DNA of 64,000 bases from RYN-428 sp035551995 (GCA_035551995.1 DASZME010000035.1:1-64000), one strand, 5' to 3'. Shown: positions 18,901 to 28,346, numbered from the stretch's first letter. Numbers and translations: made by a program. Notes: generated from the letters alone by a model not told the origin.

Positions 18901-20647
18901 GGAACCGAGAAAGGAACTGGTCGATCGCGCCAACGCCATCGCCGACAAGGTCACGAACGCGGGGGTGGCGACGACGGTACAGGGTGACGCCGCCGACGGC
19001 GCGGCGCTCGGTGCGGTGAACGCGATCGCGAAACTCGATCCCGCGATCGGCGATTTGAAGGACAAGGTCGCGCGGATGCAGGGGCAGCTTCGCGGCGGCC
19101 GGGGCGGCGTGCTGGCCGACGCCGCGGACGGCGCCGACGCGCCGGGGGATGCCGTGGGCATTGGAAAAATGCGTCGCAAGTGGCGCGGCCTGCTCGCGGG
19201 CCTGGACGGAAACGCAGACGCCGACGGCGCCGGCAAGGCGGGCGGAAAGCCCGGGGCGGCGGGTGTTGGGGAAAGCTCGGCGGCGGGCGCGGGATCCGGC
19301 GCCGGTTCGGGATCCGGCGGCGGCCATGGGCTGCACATTGGCCGCGGAATTCCCGGCGGCAATGTCCTGCTCGACTCGGAGAAATATAAAAGTCTCGTCG
19401 CCGCTCTGAAGGACCGCGCGATCCAGCAGGGCGACGCCTGGGACCGCAAAGACGCCGACGGTCAGGCCACGCGCCGTGAGGGCGACGCCGGCGCCAGTCA
19501 TCCGGCCTCCATCGTGGCGCCGACCACGCAACCCGCGCAATCCGCCAAAAACGATCAACCCTTCGCGCCGGGTTTCAAATCATTGCAGTTCGCGGTGGCG
19601 CCCTACCTGAATACGCCCATCGCGATCGGCGATAACTTCGACGCATGGAAGGATATTCCGGCGATCCACCTTCGTCCTGAGCGCGCCTGGCTGACCGATA
19701 CGACGGGACTGAAGATCGTCGATGATCTGCCGGTGAAGATCGCCTGGGACAATCACGGCCTTTATTTCATGCTCGACATGATCGACCCCGACGGCAGGAT
19801 CGAGAAGGCCCACGTCTCGAATTTCTGGATGTGCGACGCGATGGAGGTTTTTCTCGACACGCTCAACACCAAGGAGTCGCGGCGCGGCACGGGCGCCGGC
19901 CAGCAGTTCTGGGCGTGGCCGTTCGGCAGCGCCGACGACGCCGACGCCCCCGGCGGCGAATCGCTTTACGATCGTCATTCCGGGTTTCATTTTGTCGGCC
20001 TTAAGCCGGATGAATTACAACGGTATGCCCGCACCACCGCCAACGGCTATCAATTGCAATGGCACGTCCCGACGGAGCGCGTGCGCGACGCCGACCTTGT
20101 TCCCGGGAAAATTCTGGGCTTCAACATCACCGTCGAAACCGGCGTGAAGATGCACTATTACTGGTCGGCGTCGAAAGTCGTCGTCACGTCGGTGCATCCC
20201 GATACATGGGGCGATGTCCTGCTGGGTGGTTCCGATGGCCGGGTTGAATTTCCCGCGAAACTTTTCGCCGAGGCCGGCCCCGCGTTATCGAAAAAGACGG
20301 TGAACGCATTCGTCGTCGGCGAGCCGTTGCGCATCCGCGTCACCGATCGCGACATGAATCTGAACGACAAGGTGAAGGACAAAGTTTCCGTCACCGTCCG
20401 CAACGCGCGCGGCGAGCAGGAAGTGGCGATCCTCGAAGAAACCGGCGCCGACACCGGCGTCTTCGAAGGCTCCATCCGCACCGCTTTTGACATCGGCGAA
20501 CGCATCCCCGGCGCGCTCGGCGTCTATGAAGGTGAATCGCTCATCGTCACCTACATAGACCAGGCCCGCGCCAACGGCGCCAGAAACACGGAGATCATCA
20601 GCAAAATCAAGGCAGGTCCAACCGTCACGGTCGGGCAGGCGAAATGA
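15950..20647 (+). CDS. Giant TonB/TolA-like coiled-coil protein with CBM9/DOMON-like C-terminus
   Basis: 1565 aa, third gene after exbB and exbD. Residues 31-54 are a single TM helix with S38-I-A-A-H42, the SxxxH pattern by which TonB contacts ExbB. From ~57 to ~1040 the protein is almost entirely Ala/Lys/Glu/Asp-rich and predicted coiled coil (TolA-like). A Gly/Ala/Ser-rich linker spans ~1044-1150. From ~1204 there is a globular region with GDNFDAWKDIP, DLPVKIAWDNHGLYF and WMCDAMEVFLDT, resembling family 9 carbohydrate-binding/DOMON modules. A final beta domain carries RVTDRDMNLND and EETGADTGVFEG. No classical TonB_C domain is visible. Inference: a PMF-energised rod spanning the periplasm and ending in a carbohydrate- or wall-binding head. 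CAGGA precedes the ATG. Confidence 0.8.
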   Translation: MKGIQSPVESLPTPELPERVGWRRYFTRQRLRLFIVVSIAAHLVLGMSWGVPAYVKQKHLEAERRRQEAMLQEQRAAAQAASARAKAQALAQTIQDVADQTHKAFDAIAADLRQTDKVKTWTAVAPKLQPAELQLATALGDRSMTDQDLRNLQADLDRQLVNAVNDTLTVDIGKDETEAFLAAVQTRIVPELVNHYKTELHPKVVAPVRAAADAFVKSTRDDAAEAIAVGDADRQAVSVALRKMGEELDAAAGETDQVQALTARKTPAPAEEIQKHSQSANMHLTTAAAAAESSAQAVARLREQFKSLNGASELNERLEIADDSVSESRKAIKAVSLAIGAGNDAGTGAKFTALVLAQRKLAAQWTSAAEAAGRVSALAEQSARGALDAVKDDSIPRQIDQRLAEAFEQKASRRLTDVLAAALRKRLTAAGVKPDEAMIVSTTKQVKSILDTKVGAAGGYGASTSQTLRYLAGAAERRAGAEGKRLAEKFTQTAGPVIVEGVDQVIADDTFDTHLAEMVSRPEQDPGRDDVRDRVAMLAARASDGRANALDTVSITDLRSSAMARAANSDHSAAADAGGPTTEPADAPPVIEEIKQEILAGLKAELQKVFDGKLPEEKAAKVWKDVAKASDGDVNHLAQDLINPNVSDSDLESRRLEFSGKFLNSVRGALDKTGADQVAKDLVKQLEGKAGDAVAGAYKNAVKENVGAALAREWRGAADANRAAASQQVRDIRVALDSARSVADKAAQILDQVKDQTARAVQNARGDTAVERQTLDAGGGKLKEIASAIDGAKADMQKAQKDLPEHAAELKRRLGEIDTAFDDVAASISEAEKTAKADQAPEFGKAVTAARKQVDQFRAALQGGANDLSRDADQAEAKFAKAAEKSRDDSAAGAPGVQSRIERKFAGAFRKDALPRLTNQIVKGYQRKLEQAGVATDADGTAALERAIAAALDKKVTGEARVGEAAIGEVERQRFFDAGKNVKEEPRKELVDRANAIADKVTNAGVATTVQGDAADGAALGAVNAIAKLDPAIGDLKDKVARMQGQLRGGRGGVLADAADGADAPGDAVGIGKMRRKWRGLLAGLDGNADADGAGKAGGKPGAAGVGESSAAGAGSGAGSGSGGGHGLHIGRGIPGGNVLLDSEKYKSLVAALKDRAIQQGDAWDRKDADGQATRREGDAGASHPASIVAPTTQPAQSAKNDQPFAPGFKSLQFAVAPYLNTPIAIGDNFDAWKDIPAIHLRPERAWLTDTTGLKIVDDLPVKIAWDNHGLYFMLDMIDPDGRIEKAHVSNFWMCDAMEVFLDTLNTKESRRGTGAGQQFWAWPFGSADDADAPGGESLYDRHSGFHFVGLKPDELQRYARTTANGYQLQWHVPTERVRDADLVPGKILGFNITVETGVKMHYYWSASKVVVTSVHPDTWGDVLLGGSDGRVEFPAKLFAEAGPALSKKTVNAFVVGEPLRIRVTDRDMNLNDKVKDKVSVTVRNARGEQEVAILEETGADTGVFEGSIRTAFDIGERIPGALGVYEGESLIVTYIDQARANGARNTEIISKIKAGPTVTVGQAK

Positions 20648-20770
20648 CCGAATAAATGGGTCCAGCGGCCATCGTCGGCGGCCGACATTTTTCGTCGCCC
20701 CGCGTGTGCGGCTCCCGCTTTCTGGAGAAAAAAGAGCCGGAAAATGAGGGCCGGGGAAGTGTTTCGTCTT

Positions 20771-23044
20771 TTACGCCGCCGGCGCCGCGATGAGTTGGCG
20801 CTCGTAAAGTTGTTGATAGGTTTCGCACGTCCGCAGCAGTTCTTCATGGCGCCCCTGCCCGACGATTCGGCCGCGGTCCATCACGATAATTTCATCCGCG
20901 CTGAGAATCGTGCTGAAGCGATGAGCGATCACGAACGTGGTCCGTTCGTGCATCAGGCTGTCGATCGCTTTCTGAATGAGCGCTTCACTCTCGGCGTCGA
21001 CCTGGCTGGTCGCTTCGTCAAGAACGAGGATCGGCGTTTTACGGAGGATGGCGCGAGCGATGCAGATTCGTTGTTTTTGCCCGCCGGAGAGTTGGGCGCC
21101 CAGGCCGCCGAGGAGGGTGTCGTAGCCCGACGGCTTTTCCATGATGAAGTCGTGGGCGAACGCTTTTTTTGCCGCGTCTTCGATTTGGCCGCGCAGCGTT
21201 TTGCCGGCGTTGGACTCGAGCGATGTCCAGGCAAGCGGGTGGCCGTACGCGATGTTCTCGGCCACCGTGCCGGGGAAGATCACGCTGTCCTGGGTGACGA
21301 GACTGACCTGATCGCGCAGGCTGCGCAGGGTGCAATCTCGGATGTCGACGCCGTCGATTAATATCCGCCCCGCCTGTGGATCGTAGAAACGCGGGAGCAG
21401 CGCCAGGAGCGTCGTTTTTCCGCTGCCGTTGCGGCCGACGACCGCCACGCATTTTTTTTTCGGGACGCTGAGGCTCACGTCGATCACCGCCGGCGAGTTG
21501 GCGCCGGGATAGGCGAAGGTGACGTTTTCGAATCGCACCTCGCGCGTAAGCGGGGGCAGTTTGATTCTCGGGCGGTGATTTTCCGGGGCGGTCGATCCGC
21601 CGTTGGATCCCGCCGCCTCGATGGCGCCGGGCGAAAGACTTCGATGGCCCGAACTGCCCGCATGCCACCCTTTCTTTTCGATCGGCAGGTCCATCACCTC
21701 GAAAATGCGTATCGCGGCGGCGTTGGCCTTTTGCAAAACGTTGTTTACCTTGCTCACCCGCCGAAGCGAGTCGCCGATGCTCGCCAGGCACGCCATCACA
21801 AGGAAAAAGCTGGTCACCTCCAGCGAATGGGCGATGAGAACCATGTACGACGCGAACAAAATGACGATGCCGACGACGAACAGCGTCAGCGTTTCGACGG
21901 TCGGCTCGCTGAACGAATCGATCCGGCTCATGCGAAGCTGCTCGCCCACCAGTTTGTCCATGATGCGGCGGTAACGTCGCCGCTCAAATCGTTCGGCGTT
22001 GGCGCCTTTCACGACGCGGATGCCGATCAACGAACCTTCGATCTGGCCGAGCATGCTGGCGGAACTGATGAGGGCCTTCTTGCTCGCCCGCCGCATTTTT
22101 TTGCCGAATTTTTTGATGATCGCGATCAGCAAAGGGGCGAAGAGAACGATGAACAAGGTCAATTTCCAACTGATAAAAATAGCCAGCCCAAACGCCATCG
22201 CCGCCTTGATCGGCTCCTGAATCGTCTGGCCCAGCACCGTCTTAAATCCCTCGGCCAGGCCCTGCGCGTCCTGCGTGAGACGGCTTGTGACGTCGCTGGT
22301 GCCGCTGAGGTTAAAATGGCTGAGGGGGATATGCAGCACGCGATCGTACAGGCGCCGGCGGACGTCGTTGACCGTCAGCACGGCCGCCTTGTCGCAGAGA
22401 TATTCCTGAAAGAACTTGGCGATGTTCGCGAGGACGGCCAGCGTCGCGATGACGCCGAACGCTTCGCCGATCGCCCACACCGGATGCGTGGAGAACGCAC
22501 CGGCGATCCTTCGGCCGACGGTGAGGGCCGGAGTCAACGGAGGCAGCGGCAGGGTGACGGCAGCGCCGTCCCTGATGTGGAGGATTTGCGATGTCCGGTG
22601 GGGGCTGGAGAGTTGGCGCAGGAGCCCCGTGACGGCCGCATGCGAATTGTCGGGACCGGCAAAAACGACGTCTTGCTCGTGCAGGCCAGCCTTGGCGGCC
22701 GGGCCGTCTGCGTTCAGTTTGACGACGACCAGGTCTTTGGTTTCGTCGGAAAACTTCAGCCCAAGCCGGCGCTGGGCGACTTCTCGATTGGCCCAGGCGC
22801 CGATGGTGTCTCCCTTGACCAGCACGCGCATGATCGGCAGCATCGTACTCAGGCCCGCGGTATTGGTAATACTGACGAAAATAGCGCAGATGATCGAGAC
22901 GGCCACCATTCCGCGGTAAGGCGCCAAAAATCGGCAGGCGCGCCAGAAGTGGGCGGTTCCTTTTTCCTTTTTGCGCCCTTTTTCGCGCGCGGGCGCCTGG
23001 GATCGATCAGATAACGGCGGCAAACGTCGATCGTCTAAACTCAT
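20771..23044 (-). CDS. MsbA-type ABC exporter with a PDZ-like domain in the first periplasmic loop
   Basis: 757 aa, a fused TMD-NBD half transporter expected to work as a homodimer in lipid, LPS-precursor or peptide export. TM1 is ~45-70. Between TM1 and TM2 lies an inserted PDZ-like region (~94-168) with [20 protein letters not shown], the usual PDZ strand-turn pattern. The remaining TM helices span ~190-470. The NBD has Walker [11 protein letters not shown]-loop VTQDS, signature LSGGQKQR, Walker [11 protein letters not shown] and the H-loop IAHR. An additional Gly/Ser/His-rich linker (near [11 protein letters not shown]) precedes the NBD. It is convergent with the TonB-like gene. Confidence 0.88.
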   Translation of the reverse strand: MSLDDRRLPPLSDRSQAPAREKGRKKEKGTAHFWRACRFLAPYRGMVAVSIICAIFVSITNTAGLSTMLPIMRVLVKGDTIGAWANREVAQRRLGLKFSDETKDLVVVKLNADGPAAKAGLHEQDVVFAGPDNSHAAVTGLLRQLSSPHRTSQILHIRDGAAVTLPLPPLTPALTVGRRIAGAFSTHPVWAIGEAFGVIATLAVLANIAKFFQEYLCDKAAVLTVNDVRRRLYDRVLHIPLSHFNLSGTSDVTSRLTQDAQGLAEGFKTVLGQTIQEPIKAAMAFGLAIFISWKLTLFIVLFAPLLIAIIKKFGKKMRRASKKALISSASMLGQIEGSLIGIRVVKGANAERFERRRYRRIMDKLVGEQLRMSRIDSFSEPTVETLTLFVVGIVILFASYMVLIAHSLEVTSFFLVMACLASIGDSLRRVSKVNNVLQKANAAAIRIFEVMDLPIEKKGWHAGSSGHRSLSPGAIEAAGSNGGSTAPENHRPRIKLPPLTREVRFENVTFAYPGANSPAVIDVSLSVPKKKCVAVVGRNGSGKTTLLALLPRFYDPQAGRILIDGVDIRDCTLRSLRDQVSLVTQDSVIFPGTVAENIAYGHPLAWTSLESNAGKTLRGQIEDAAKKAFAHDFIMEKPSGYDTLLGGLGAQLSGGQKQRICIARAILRKTPILVLDEATSQVDAESEALIQKAIDSLMHERTTFVIAHRFSTILSADEIIVMDRGRIVGQGRHEELLRTCETYQQLYERQLIAAPAA

Positions 23045-23151
23045 GCGGGCGGGGTCCTTGGTTCGATATTGGAATTATCGGACGTTGAAGATCATTCAGT
23101 ATAACTTTCATGGACACTCGGCGACAGTCCGGTTAGTAAATTCATAATTCA

Positions 23152-24297
23152 ATGCCAGAACCGATTCCACTTGCTCAGCCGGACATTACGCAGCGAGACA
23201 TCGACGCCGTCGTTGACGTGCTGCACACCACGACGCTTTCGATCGGGCCGAAGATCGAAGAGTTCGAGCATGCCTGCGCCACGCTCGCCGGGCGGCGCCA
23301 TGGGATCGGCGTCTCGTCCGGCACCGCCGGGCTTCACTGCGCCATGGTGGCGGCAGGCGTAACCGACGGGCACGAGGTCATCACCACCCCGTTTTCATTT
23401 GTGGCGTCGGCCAACTGCGTTTTGTTCGTCGGCGCCAAGCCGGTCTTTGTCGATATCGACCCGCAGACGCTCAACATGGACGTGGACAAAGTGACCGCCG
23501 CCATTACGCCGCGCACCAAGGCGATCATCGGCGTGGAAATTTTCGGCCATCCCGGCGGAATGCCGGAGCTTGAGCAAGTGGCCCAACGCCATGAGCTGGT
23601 TTTAGTCGAAGACGCCTGCGAAGGTTTTGGCGGGCATGTCGGGCCGCGGCCGATCGGATCCTTCGGCCGGGCGGGGGTGTTCGCCTTCTACCCCAACAAG
23701 CAGATCACCACCGGCGAAGGCGGCATGATCGTCACCGACGATGATTCGTTCGCTTCGACTTGCAAAGCGTTCCGCAATCAAGGTCGCGAAGGAATGGCGT
23801 GGCTTGCGCATCAGAAGCTGGGCTTCAACTATCGCCTGAGCGAAATGAACGCGGCTTTGGGCGTCGCTCAACTTTCGCGACTGGAAGAGATTCTGGCCAA
23901 CCGCCGGCGGGTGGCGCATCTTTATGTCGATCGGCTCATGACCAATCGTTATCTGATTCTGCCGACGTTGACCGACGACACGCATATGAGCTGGTTTGTC
24001 TTCGTCGTCCGTTTGAACGATCTGTTCAGTCCCGGCGATCGCGATACGGTCATGCTCGAATTGCGAGCCGAGGGGATCGGCTGCAACAACTATTTTCCGC
24101 CGATCCATCTTCAGCCCTACATGGTCGAGCGTTTCGGCTTTAAGGCGGGCGATTTTCCGGTTTGCGAATATGTCGCCAATCGAACGCTGGCGCTACCCTT
24201 CTTCAATCAGATGACCGATCGCCAGGTCATGCGCGTGTGCGACGTCCTGGAAGAGGCGCTGGAGCATGTGCTCGTCGGCGGCAAGGGACGTTTTTGA
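23152..24297 (+). CDS. DegT/DnrJ/EryC1/StrS-family sugar aminotransferase
   Basis: 381 aa, the normal length of PLP-dependent sugar-nucleotide aminotransferases. The start MPEPIPLAQPDITQRD matches the family. Visible motifs are SSGTAGLHCAM (PLP phosphate region), EDACEGFGG (the Asp that contacts the PLP ring nitrogen), and FYPNKQITTGEGGM, in which Lys183 is the Schiff-base lysine. The C-terminal part has NYRLSEMNAALG and GCNNYFPPIHLQP. It would transaminate a keto-sugar nucleotide for LPS or another surface glycan. It is divergent from the ABC exporter, with about 107 bases between starts. Confidence 0.93.
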   Translation: MPEPIPLAQPDITQRDIDAVVDVLHTTTLSIGPKIEEFEHACATLAGRRHGIGVSSGTAGLHCAMVAAGVTDGHEVITTPFSFVASANCVLFVGAKPVFVDIDPQTLNMDVDKVTAAITPRTKAIIGVEIFGHPGGMPELEQVAQRHELVLVEDACEGFGGHVGPRPIGSFGRAGVFAFYPNKQITTGEGGMIVTDDDSFASTCKAFRNQGREGMAWLAHQKLGFNYRLSEMNAALGVAQLSRLEEILANRRRVAHLYVDRLMTNRYLILPTLTDDTHMSWFVFVVRLNDLFSPGDRDTVMLELRAEGIGCNNYFPPIHLQPYMVERFGFKAGDFPVCEYVANRTLALPFFNQMTDRQVMRVCDVLEEALEHVLVGGKGRF

Positions 24298-24468
24298 TGC
24301 AAAATTCGTCGCGGCCCGCAGCCGTCAAGGTTCTGTTATCCGTCACCGGATACAGGAGATGATCCCTGCGCCGCGGCCGATCCAAGCGTCGGCGCCTTGA
24401 AAATTATTGGAACGGAGGCCCGCGGTTCGATAGTCCCAAATACGGGCAAGGACGCTCGACAGGGAACT

Positions 24469-25308
24469 ATGGCTTATCTGACATTCCACGTTAAAGGGCG
24501 CGAACTCGGCCGTCGTCGGCTCGAGGGGCCGCTGGTTATCGGACGGGCGGCCGACTGCGACGTCTGCGTTCACGATATTCTTCTCTCCCGCCGGCACTGC
24601 CAATTCCAGCCGGATGGAGCGGGATGGGCCGTGGTCGATCTGGGCAGCAAGAACGGCACCCATCGAGCCAGCAAAGCGATCGACCGATTCGTGCTGAACG
24701 ACGGCGAAGAACTGCGAATCGGAAAGACAACCATCCGATACTCGTCAGGCACATTCGTCCCCAAACCGCGATCGGCTTCCGCCGGAAAACCAGAAAGACC
24801 CAAACGTCCCGCCGATCCGTGGGCCGCGATGGGCGATACGCTGAGCGGATTCGATTACGTCAAAGATCGCACGGAACAAAAGCAACAAAAAATCGGCGCC
24901 AAGGCGCGTGCCGCACAATCACTTCCCGTCGGCGTTTTCGCGCGGATGCCGACCCCGCAGCCAACGCCCAAGGAGCCGGCGGCTTATGAAAGCGAAGACG
25001 TGTATGCGCTGTTGACGGAACTGGCGTCAAGCTCGTGGGACTCGATCTACATGAACGCATCGCGGCCGGCGCCGAGACGGCCGGCGCCGAGGCCGATGGT
25101 CGGTCATGGTCGTCATCCGCGCACTGCCGCCGGCGCCGGCGATCAACTTGCGCTACAGGCGACCGGCGGCTTGCTTGGTCAAACCGGCGTCCCCACGCGT
25201 CAGCCGCGCCGTTGGCATCGGGCGCTTCGCCGGGCGGCGCGTGGCGTCGCCGCCGTCGGAAAAACGGTAATGGTCATGGGGCTTGTGCACCTGATCGGGA
25301 AAATTTGA
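24469..25308 (+). CDS. FHA-domain protein
   Basis: 279 aa from the ATG at 24469, chosen because the domain starts at once with MAYLTFHVKG and CAGGGA lies just upstream. Residues ~1-95 form a forkhead-associated domain: VIGRAADCDVCV, SRRHCQF and VVDLGSKNGT hold the Arg, Ser, His and Asn that bind phosphothreonine. The remainder is low-complexity, Pro/Arg/Ala-rich and probably disordered, ending in a hydrophobic segment (VMVMGLVHLIGKI) that may attach to the membrane. The partner kinase is not adjacent; a Ser/Thr kinase gene lies at 42.8 kb. Confidence 0.87.
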   Translation: MAYLTFHVKGRELGRRRLEGPLVIGRAADCDVCVHDILLSRRHCQFQPDGAGWAVVDLGSKNGTHRASKAIDRFVLNDGEELRIGKTTIRYSSGTFVPKPRSASAGKPERPKRPADPWAAMGDTLSGFDYVKDRTEQKQQKIGAKARAAQSLPVGVFARMPTPQPTPKEPAAYESEDVYALLTELASSSWDSIYMNASRPAPRRPAPRPMVGHGRHPRTAAGAGDQLALQATGGLLGQTGVPTRQPRRWHRALRRAARGVAAVGKTVMVMGLVHLIGKI

Positions 25309-25310
25309 TT

Positions 25311-25388
25311 CTGGGGGCGTTTCTCATGTCGGCGAAGCGACCTTTGGTCGCGAATCACGCCCTGCGAGCGGGCCCGCTACTGTAAACA
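25311..25388 (+). repeat. Dispersed GC-rich hairpin repeat, copy 1 (long form)
   Basis: This sequence is shared, with changes, with 60361-60432. Both contain TCATGTYGGYGAAGCGACC, a GCGACC/GGTCGC-type hairpin, and an end resembling ACGCCCCGCAAGCGGGG-CCGCTA. The last ~25 bases correspond to the short-form copies near 33.4, 34.3 and 45.8 kb. It lies between the convergent FHA and phosphatase genes. Confidence 0.6.
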
Positions 25389-25480
25389 CGATGATTCACG
25401 CAAGATGAATTGGTACGAACGCCGAGCCGCGGGTCGCCGAGACAGGCGCGGAGAGTAGAGGGAATTCTTGTTTGCCGAAA

Positions 25481-26560
25481 TTAATTCCGCGGCTGCGTCG
25501 ACGGGCGCGTCGTGGGCTGCGTCGCCGGATGGAGCTTGTCGTAAAGCCCCTGAATCGCTTCAAGTTTTTCGGCGATGGCTTTGTCGGAGGGGGTGGTCAT
25601 CGTGATATGGACTTCGCCGGCCTTGGTGCGGATAAATTCGTGCACGGGCTGCCCGGCCGAATCGAGATATCGCACGGTGACCTGCGCCGGCGTGAAGTCG
25701 AAATGGACGAAGCCATAGATCGAGCGGGAAAAGGGGCCCTGATCGTCGTGAATGATTGGATGGGAATGCGCCCCGCCGCCGCCGGCGAGGACGAATGATG
25801 TTTTTTTGCCGGGAACCTCGATGTGCTGAAGGTTGTGCTCATGGCCGCATAGATAGATGTCCACGTCGTTTTTCTCGAACAAGGCGCCCCAATCGCGATC
25901 GAGAATTCCGTTTTGGCGGGCCATGCCGTTGCTGTAAAGGGGATGGTGGGCGCAGCAGATCGTCCAGGGCGCCCGCGGCTTGGAAAGCGCGGCGGCGAGA
26001 AACGTTTTTTCGTCTTCCCATTCCGCCGGGCTCATGAAATCATGATCGCTGTCGAGCATGATCACGGTGACCAGCGGATCATTCGCCGGGAGATCGACGC
26101 GATACCAGCGGGCCGGCTCCTTCCAGCGCGACTCGGGATGCTCCCTGGCGTACGCCAATTCGACCAGATACTTGTTGTTATCGTAATCGTGGTTGCCCAG
26201 AGCGATATAAAACGGAAAGTCGAGCCGCTTGGCGTCGTACATGTTCTCGAAAAGATTTTGCCAGGCGGGGTCGTGCGTGTCGGCCAGGGGGACATAAAAA
26301 TTATCGCCGGCCGAGAGAAGCGCGTCGAAGCGATGCTTGCTGCGCTGAACATAGTCGGCCATCGCGTCGGCCACTCTCTTCTGAGCGGGCCGGCCTTCGC
26401 CCCAGTCCCCCATCGCCAGCGCATTCAGCTCATGGGCGGGCGCGGTGGCGGGAGGATCGGCGCGCACGCGCGGATTCAGGATAAACGCCGATAGCAGCGC
26501 GATCGCTGCGGCGACGGGGATCATCCGACGGCGGCCGACGATTTTCGTGCGGTGAGTCAT
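25481..26560 (-). CDS. Secreted metallophosphoesterase (purple acid phosphatase-like)
   Basis: 359 aa with a signal peptide (MIPVAAAIALLSAFILNPRVRA). The calcineurin-like dinuclear metal motifs occur in order: AMGDWGEG, SAGDNFYVPL, ALGNHDYDN, CCAHHPLYS and LCGHEHNLQ. The spacing and the GDWG/GDNFY pair fit the tartrate-resistant acid phosphatase type. The C-terminus is a polar Thr/Pro/Gln tail. It is probably periplasmic and releases phosphate from monoesters; the substrate is unknown. It starts 33 bases after the stop of the upstream glycosyltransferase gene on the same strand, suggesting an operon. Confidence 0.9.
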   Translation of the reverse strand: MTHRTKIVGRRRMIPVAAAIALLSAFILNPRVRADPPATAPAHELNALAMGDWGEGRPAQKRVADAMADYVQRSKHRFDALLSAGDNFYVPLADTHDPAWQNLFENMYDAKRLDFPFYIALGNHDYDNNKYLVELAYAREHPESRWKEPARWYRVDLPANDPLVTVIMLDSDHDFMSPAEWEDEKTFLAAALSKPRAPWTICCAHHPLYSNGMARQNGILDRDWGALFEKNDVDIYLCGHEHNLQHIEVPGKKTSFVLAGGGGAHSHPIIHDDQGPFSRSIYGFVHFDFTPAQVTVRYLDSAGQPVHEFIRTKAGEVHITMTTPSDKAIAEKLEAIQGLYDKLHPATQPTTRPSTQPRN

Positions 26561-26593
26561 GAAATATCTCGAATGAAGGTCTATCGCTCACTT

Positions 26594-28168
26594 TCACCAG
26601 GGAATGACTTCAAACGGACCGCGATATGGCGCCTGTAGTTTCGCCGGCATGGCGTCCGCGTTTCGCTCGAAGAGAACGGCGTGGGCGCCCTTGCTGTCGA
26701 TATGATCCTTCTCCCGGCAAAACGATCTTGCCCACGCCAGCGTGTCGTCGACCTGATGTCGCCCGCGGGTGGTGGAAAATTCCCACACGATCCAAAACCG
26801 CCGGGTGGGGATCCGGTCCGCGTTGTCCAGGCGCCAGCGTAACTGATTCGGATCGGCGTTGGGCCAATAGACCTGCACGACGCGAAGCTCAAATGTGTAA
26901 ATGGTATCCGCAGGGCGCATGTGAGCGCGAACGTACGCGACCACCGGCCGAAGATGGTCGCGATGGCGAGTGACGACGGCATGCAGCCCGGCCCAGAAAA
27001 CCATTACCGCCAGCATGTACGCCAGCGGCGCGAGCGACCAGTATCCAATTCGCCCGGCTAACGCGTGATACAGCCACTGAAATCCCAGCATGGCCAGCGG
27101 CAAAATACACGGAGTCAGAAAAAACGTCAGACGCCCGCCGTCAAATGGGTACTTATGCGCCGCGGCGCCAAGGACGGCCATCGCGATCGGCCCGACGAGC
27201 ATCGCCAGCAATTGCATTTTACCGGCGCGATAGAGGGCCAGGGCTCCCGCGACGGCGCCGACCAACACCGCCGGCCCTGTCGCCGGGAATCCGTAATCGC
27301 ACGCGGCCCATAACTGTCGCGCCAGCCAGAGCGGCCATGCCCAGGGGCGATGCACGTTGAGGAACTGGTTGGCCCACTCGGTATTGAGCGTCGTATTTTG
27401 CTGGGCGCCGCGGGAAATCCAGAAAACGGCGGCGAAGGTTAACGCGACCGGGATATTGAATAGCGCATAGGCGATGAGCCGGGAGAGGCGTGGGGAAGCG
27501 TTTGGATCATTGCGCTCGATGATCTCCGGCAGCAACGCCAGGCTCAGCGCGGCGAAAACAAAAATGGCGGGAAACGATATCGCCACGCCAAACACGCCGA
27601 CGATCGCCAGCCATGTCATCCGCCGGATGGCGGATCGGGGCGGCGTTGATTTCGTCGCCGCCAGCAGAAGTAAAACGCAGACGAGAACGTCTGAAATATA
27701 AGGCTTCACTTCCGTGGCCCGCGTGATGAGATGATCCGAGAGGGCGAACAGGATCGTCGCAAATGCGTCCCAGGGCGTGGTCAGTAATCGCCGGGCGAGA
27801 ATCGCGAAAGCGATGACGGCTAAAATTCCGCTGGCCAGCGGGAGCAGCCGCAAGGACATTTCGCCGTCGCCGAGCGTTTTCAGCAGGCCTCGCTCGGCCA
27901 GAAGAAACAAAGGAGGCGCGGCTTGGTCATAGTCCAAGGTCTTAAGAAGTCCGGCCGCGGATCGACTGCGGACGTTCAGCACGATCGACGCTTCGTCATG
28001 CCAATATGAGCGGTCGCGAGCATATTCTTGCAACTGACAGGCGATGCCGAGGAGAACGCCAAGGATCAGCAACGAGCGGGCGGCGGGCGGAGAGATGGGA
28101 AGGAGAGTGAACGCTCGCGCGTTCGCGCGGGGCGCGGGATGAGATGAAAGTGGCTCCGCCACGGTCAT
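26594..28168 (-). CDS. GT-C fold membrane glycosyltransferase (GT39/ArnT-like)
   Basis: The start at 28168 is chosen because GGAG lies 8 bases upstream; this gives 524 aa. There are about ten TM helices. The first periplasmic loop carries SYWHDEASI, the Asp-Glu pair typical of GT-C enzymes of the PMT/ArnT/dolichyl-P-mannose type (PF13231-like), followed by DYDQAAPPLF. The C-terminal ~120 residues are soluble, with THRHRDHLRP-like and NADPNQLRWRLDN segments. It likely transfers a sugar from a lipid-linked donor in the periplasm. It is divergent from the epimerase gene and may be cotranscribed with the phosphatase. Confidence 0.8.
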   Translation of the reverse strand: MTVAEPLSSHPAPRANARAFTLLPISPPAARSLLILGVLLGIACQLQEYARDRSYWHDEASIVLNVRSRSAAGLLKTLDYDQAAPPLFLLAERGLLKTLGDGEMSLRLLPLASGILAVIAFAILARRLLTTPWDAFATILFALSDHLITRATEVKPYISDVLVCVLLLLAATKSTPPRSAIRRMTWLAIVGVFGVAISFPAIFVFAALSLALLPEIIERNDPNASPRLSRLIAYALFNIPVALTFAAVFWISRGAQQNTTLNTEWANQFLNVHRPWAWPLWLARQLWAACDYGFPATGPAVLVGAVAGALALYRAGKMQLLAMLVGPIAMAVLGAAAHKYPFDGGRLTFFLTPCILPLAMLGFQWLYHALAGRIGYWSLAPLAYMLAVMVFWAGLHAVVTRHRDHLRPVVAYVRAHMRPADTIYTFELRVVQVYWPNADPNQLRWRLDNADRIPTRRFWIVWEFSTTRGRHQVDDTLAWARSFCREKDHIDSKGAHAVLFERNADAMPAKLQAPYRGPFEVIPW

Positions 28169-28346
28169 AGCTTTTCTCCGGTCATCGGTCTTCTGGAGTA
28201 CGTTCAAAACGCTCCGCGGCACGTCGCGGTTCAGCGATCACTTACCCATTCTCGCCTGTTCAATGAAGATCTGCTTCATCGGGCATCGCTTTACCGACGG
28301 CGCTCGCTCCTTTACCTCAGGTTATCGCGTTCTTATCCTTCAAACC

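Noticed and set aside
17561..19558. 665-codon minus-strand ORF opposite the TonB-like gene
   Set aside because: GC-rich codons and Ala/Gln-rich coding on the plus strand leave few stops on the other strand. The product is Arg/Gly-rich without family motifs.
21575..23014. 479-codon plus-strand ORF opposite the ABC exporter
   Set aside because: The minus strand has all ABC motifs in order; the plus frame is a compositional shadow.
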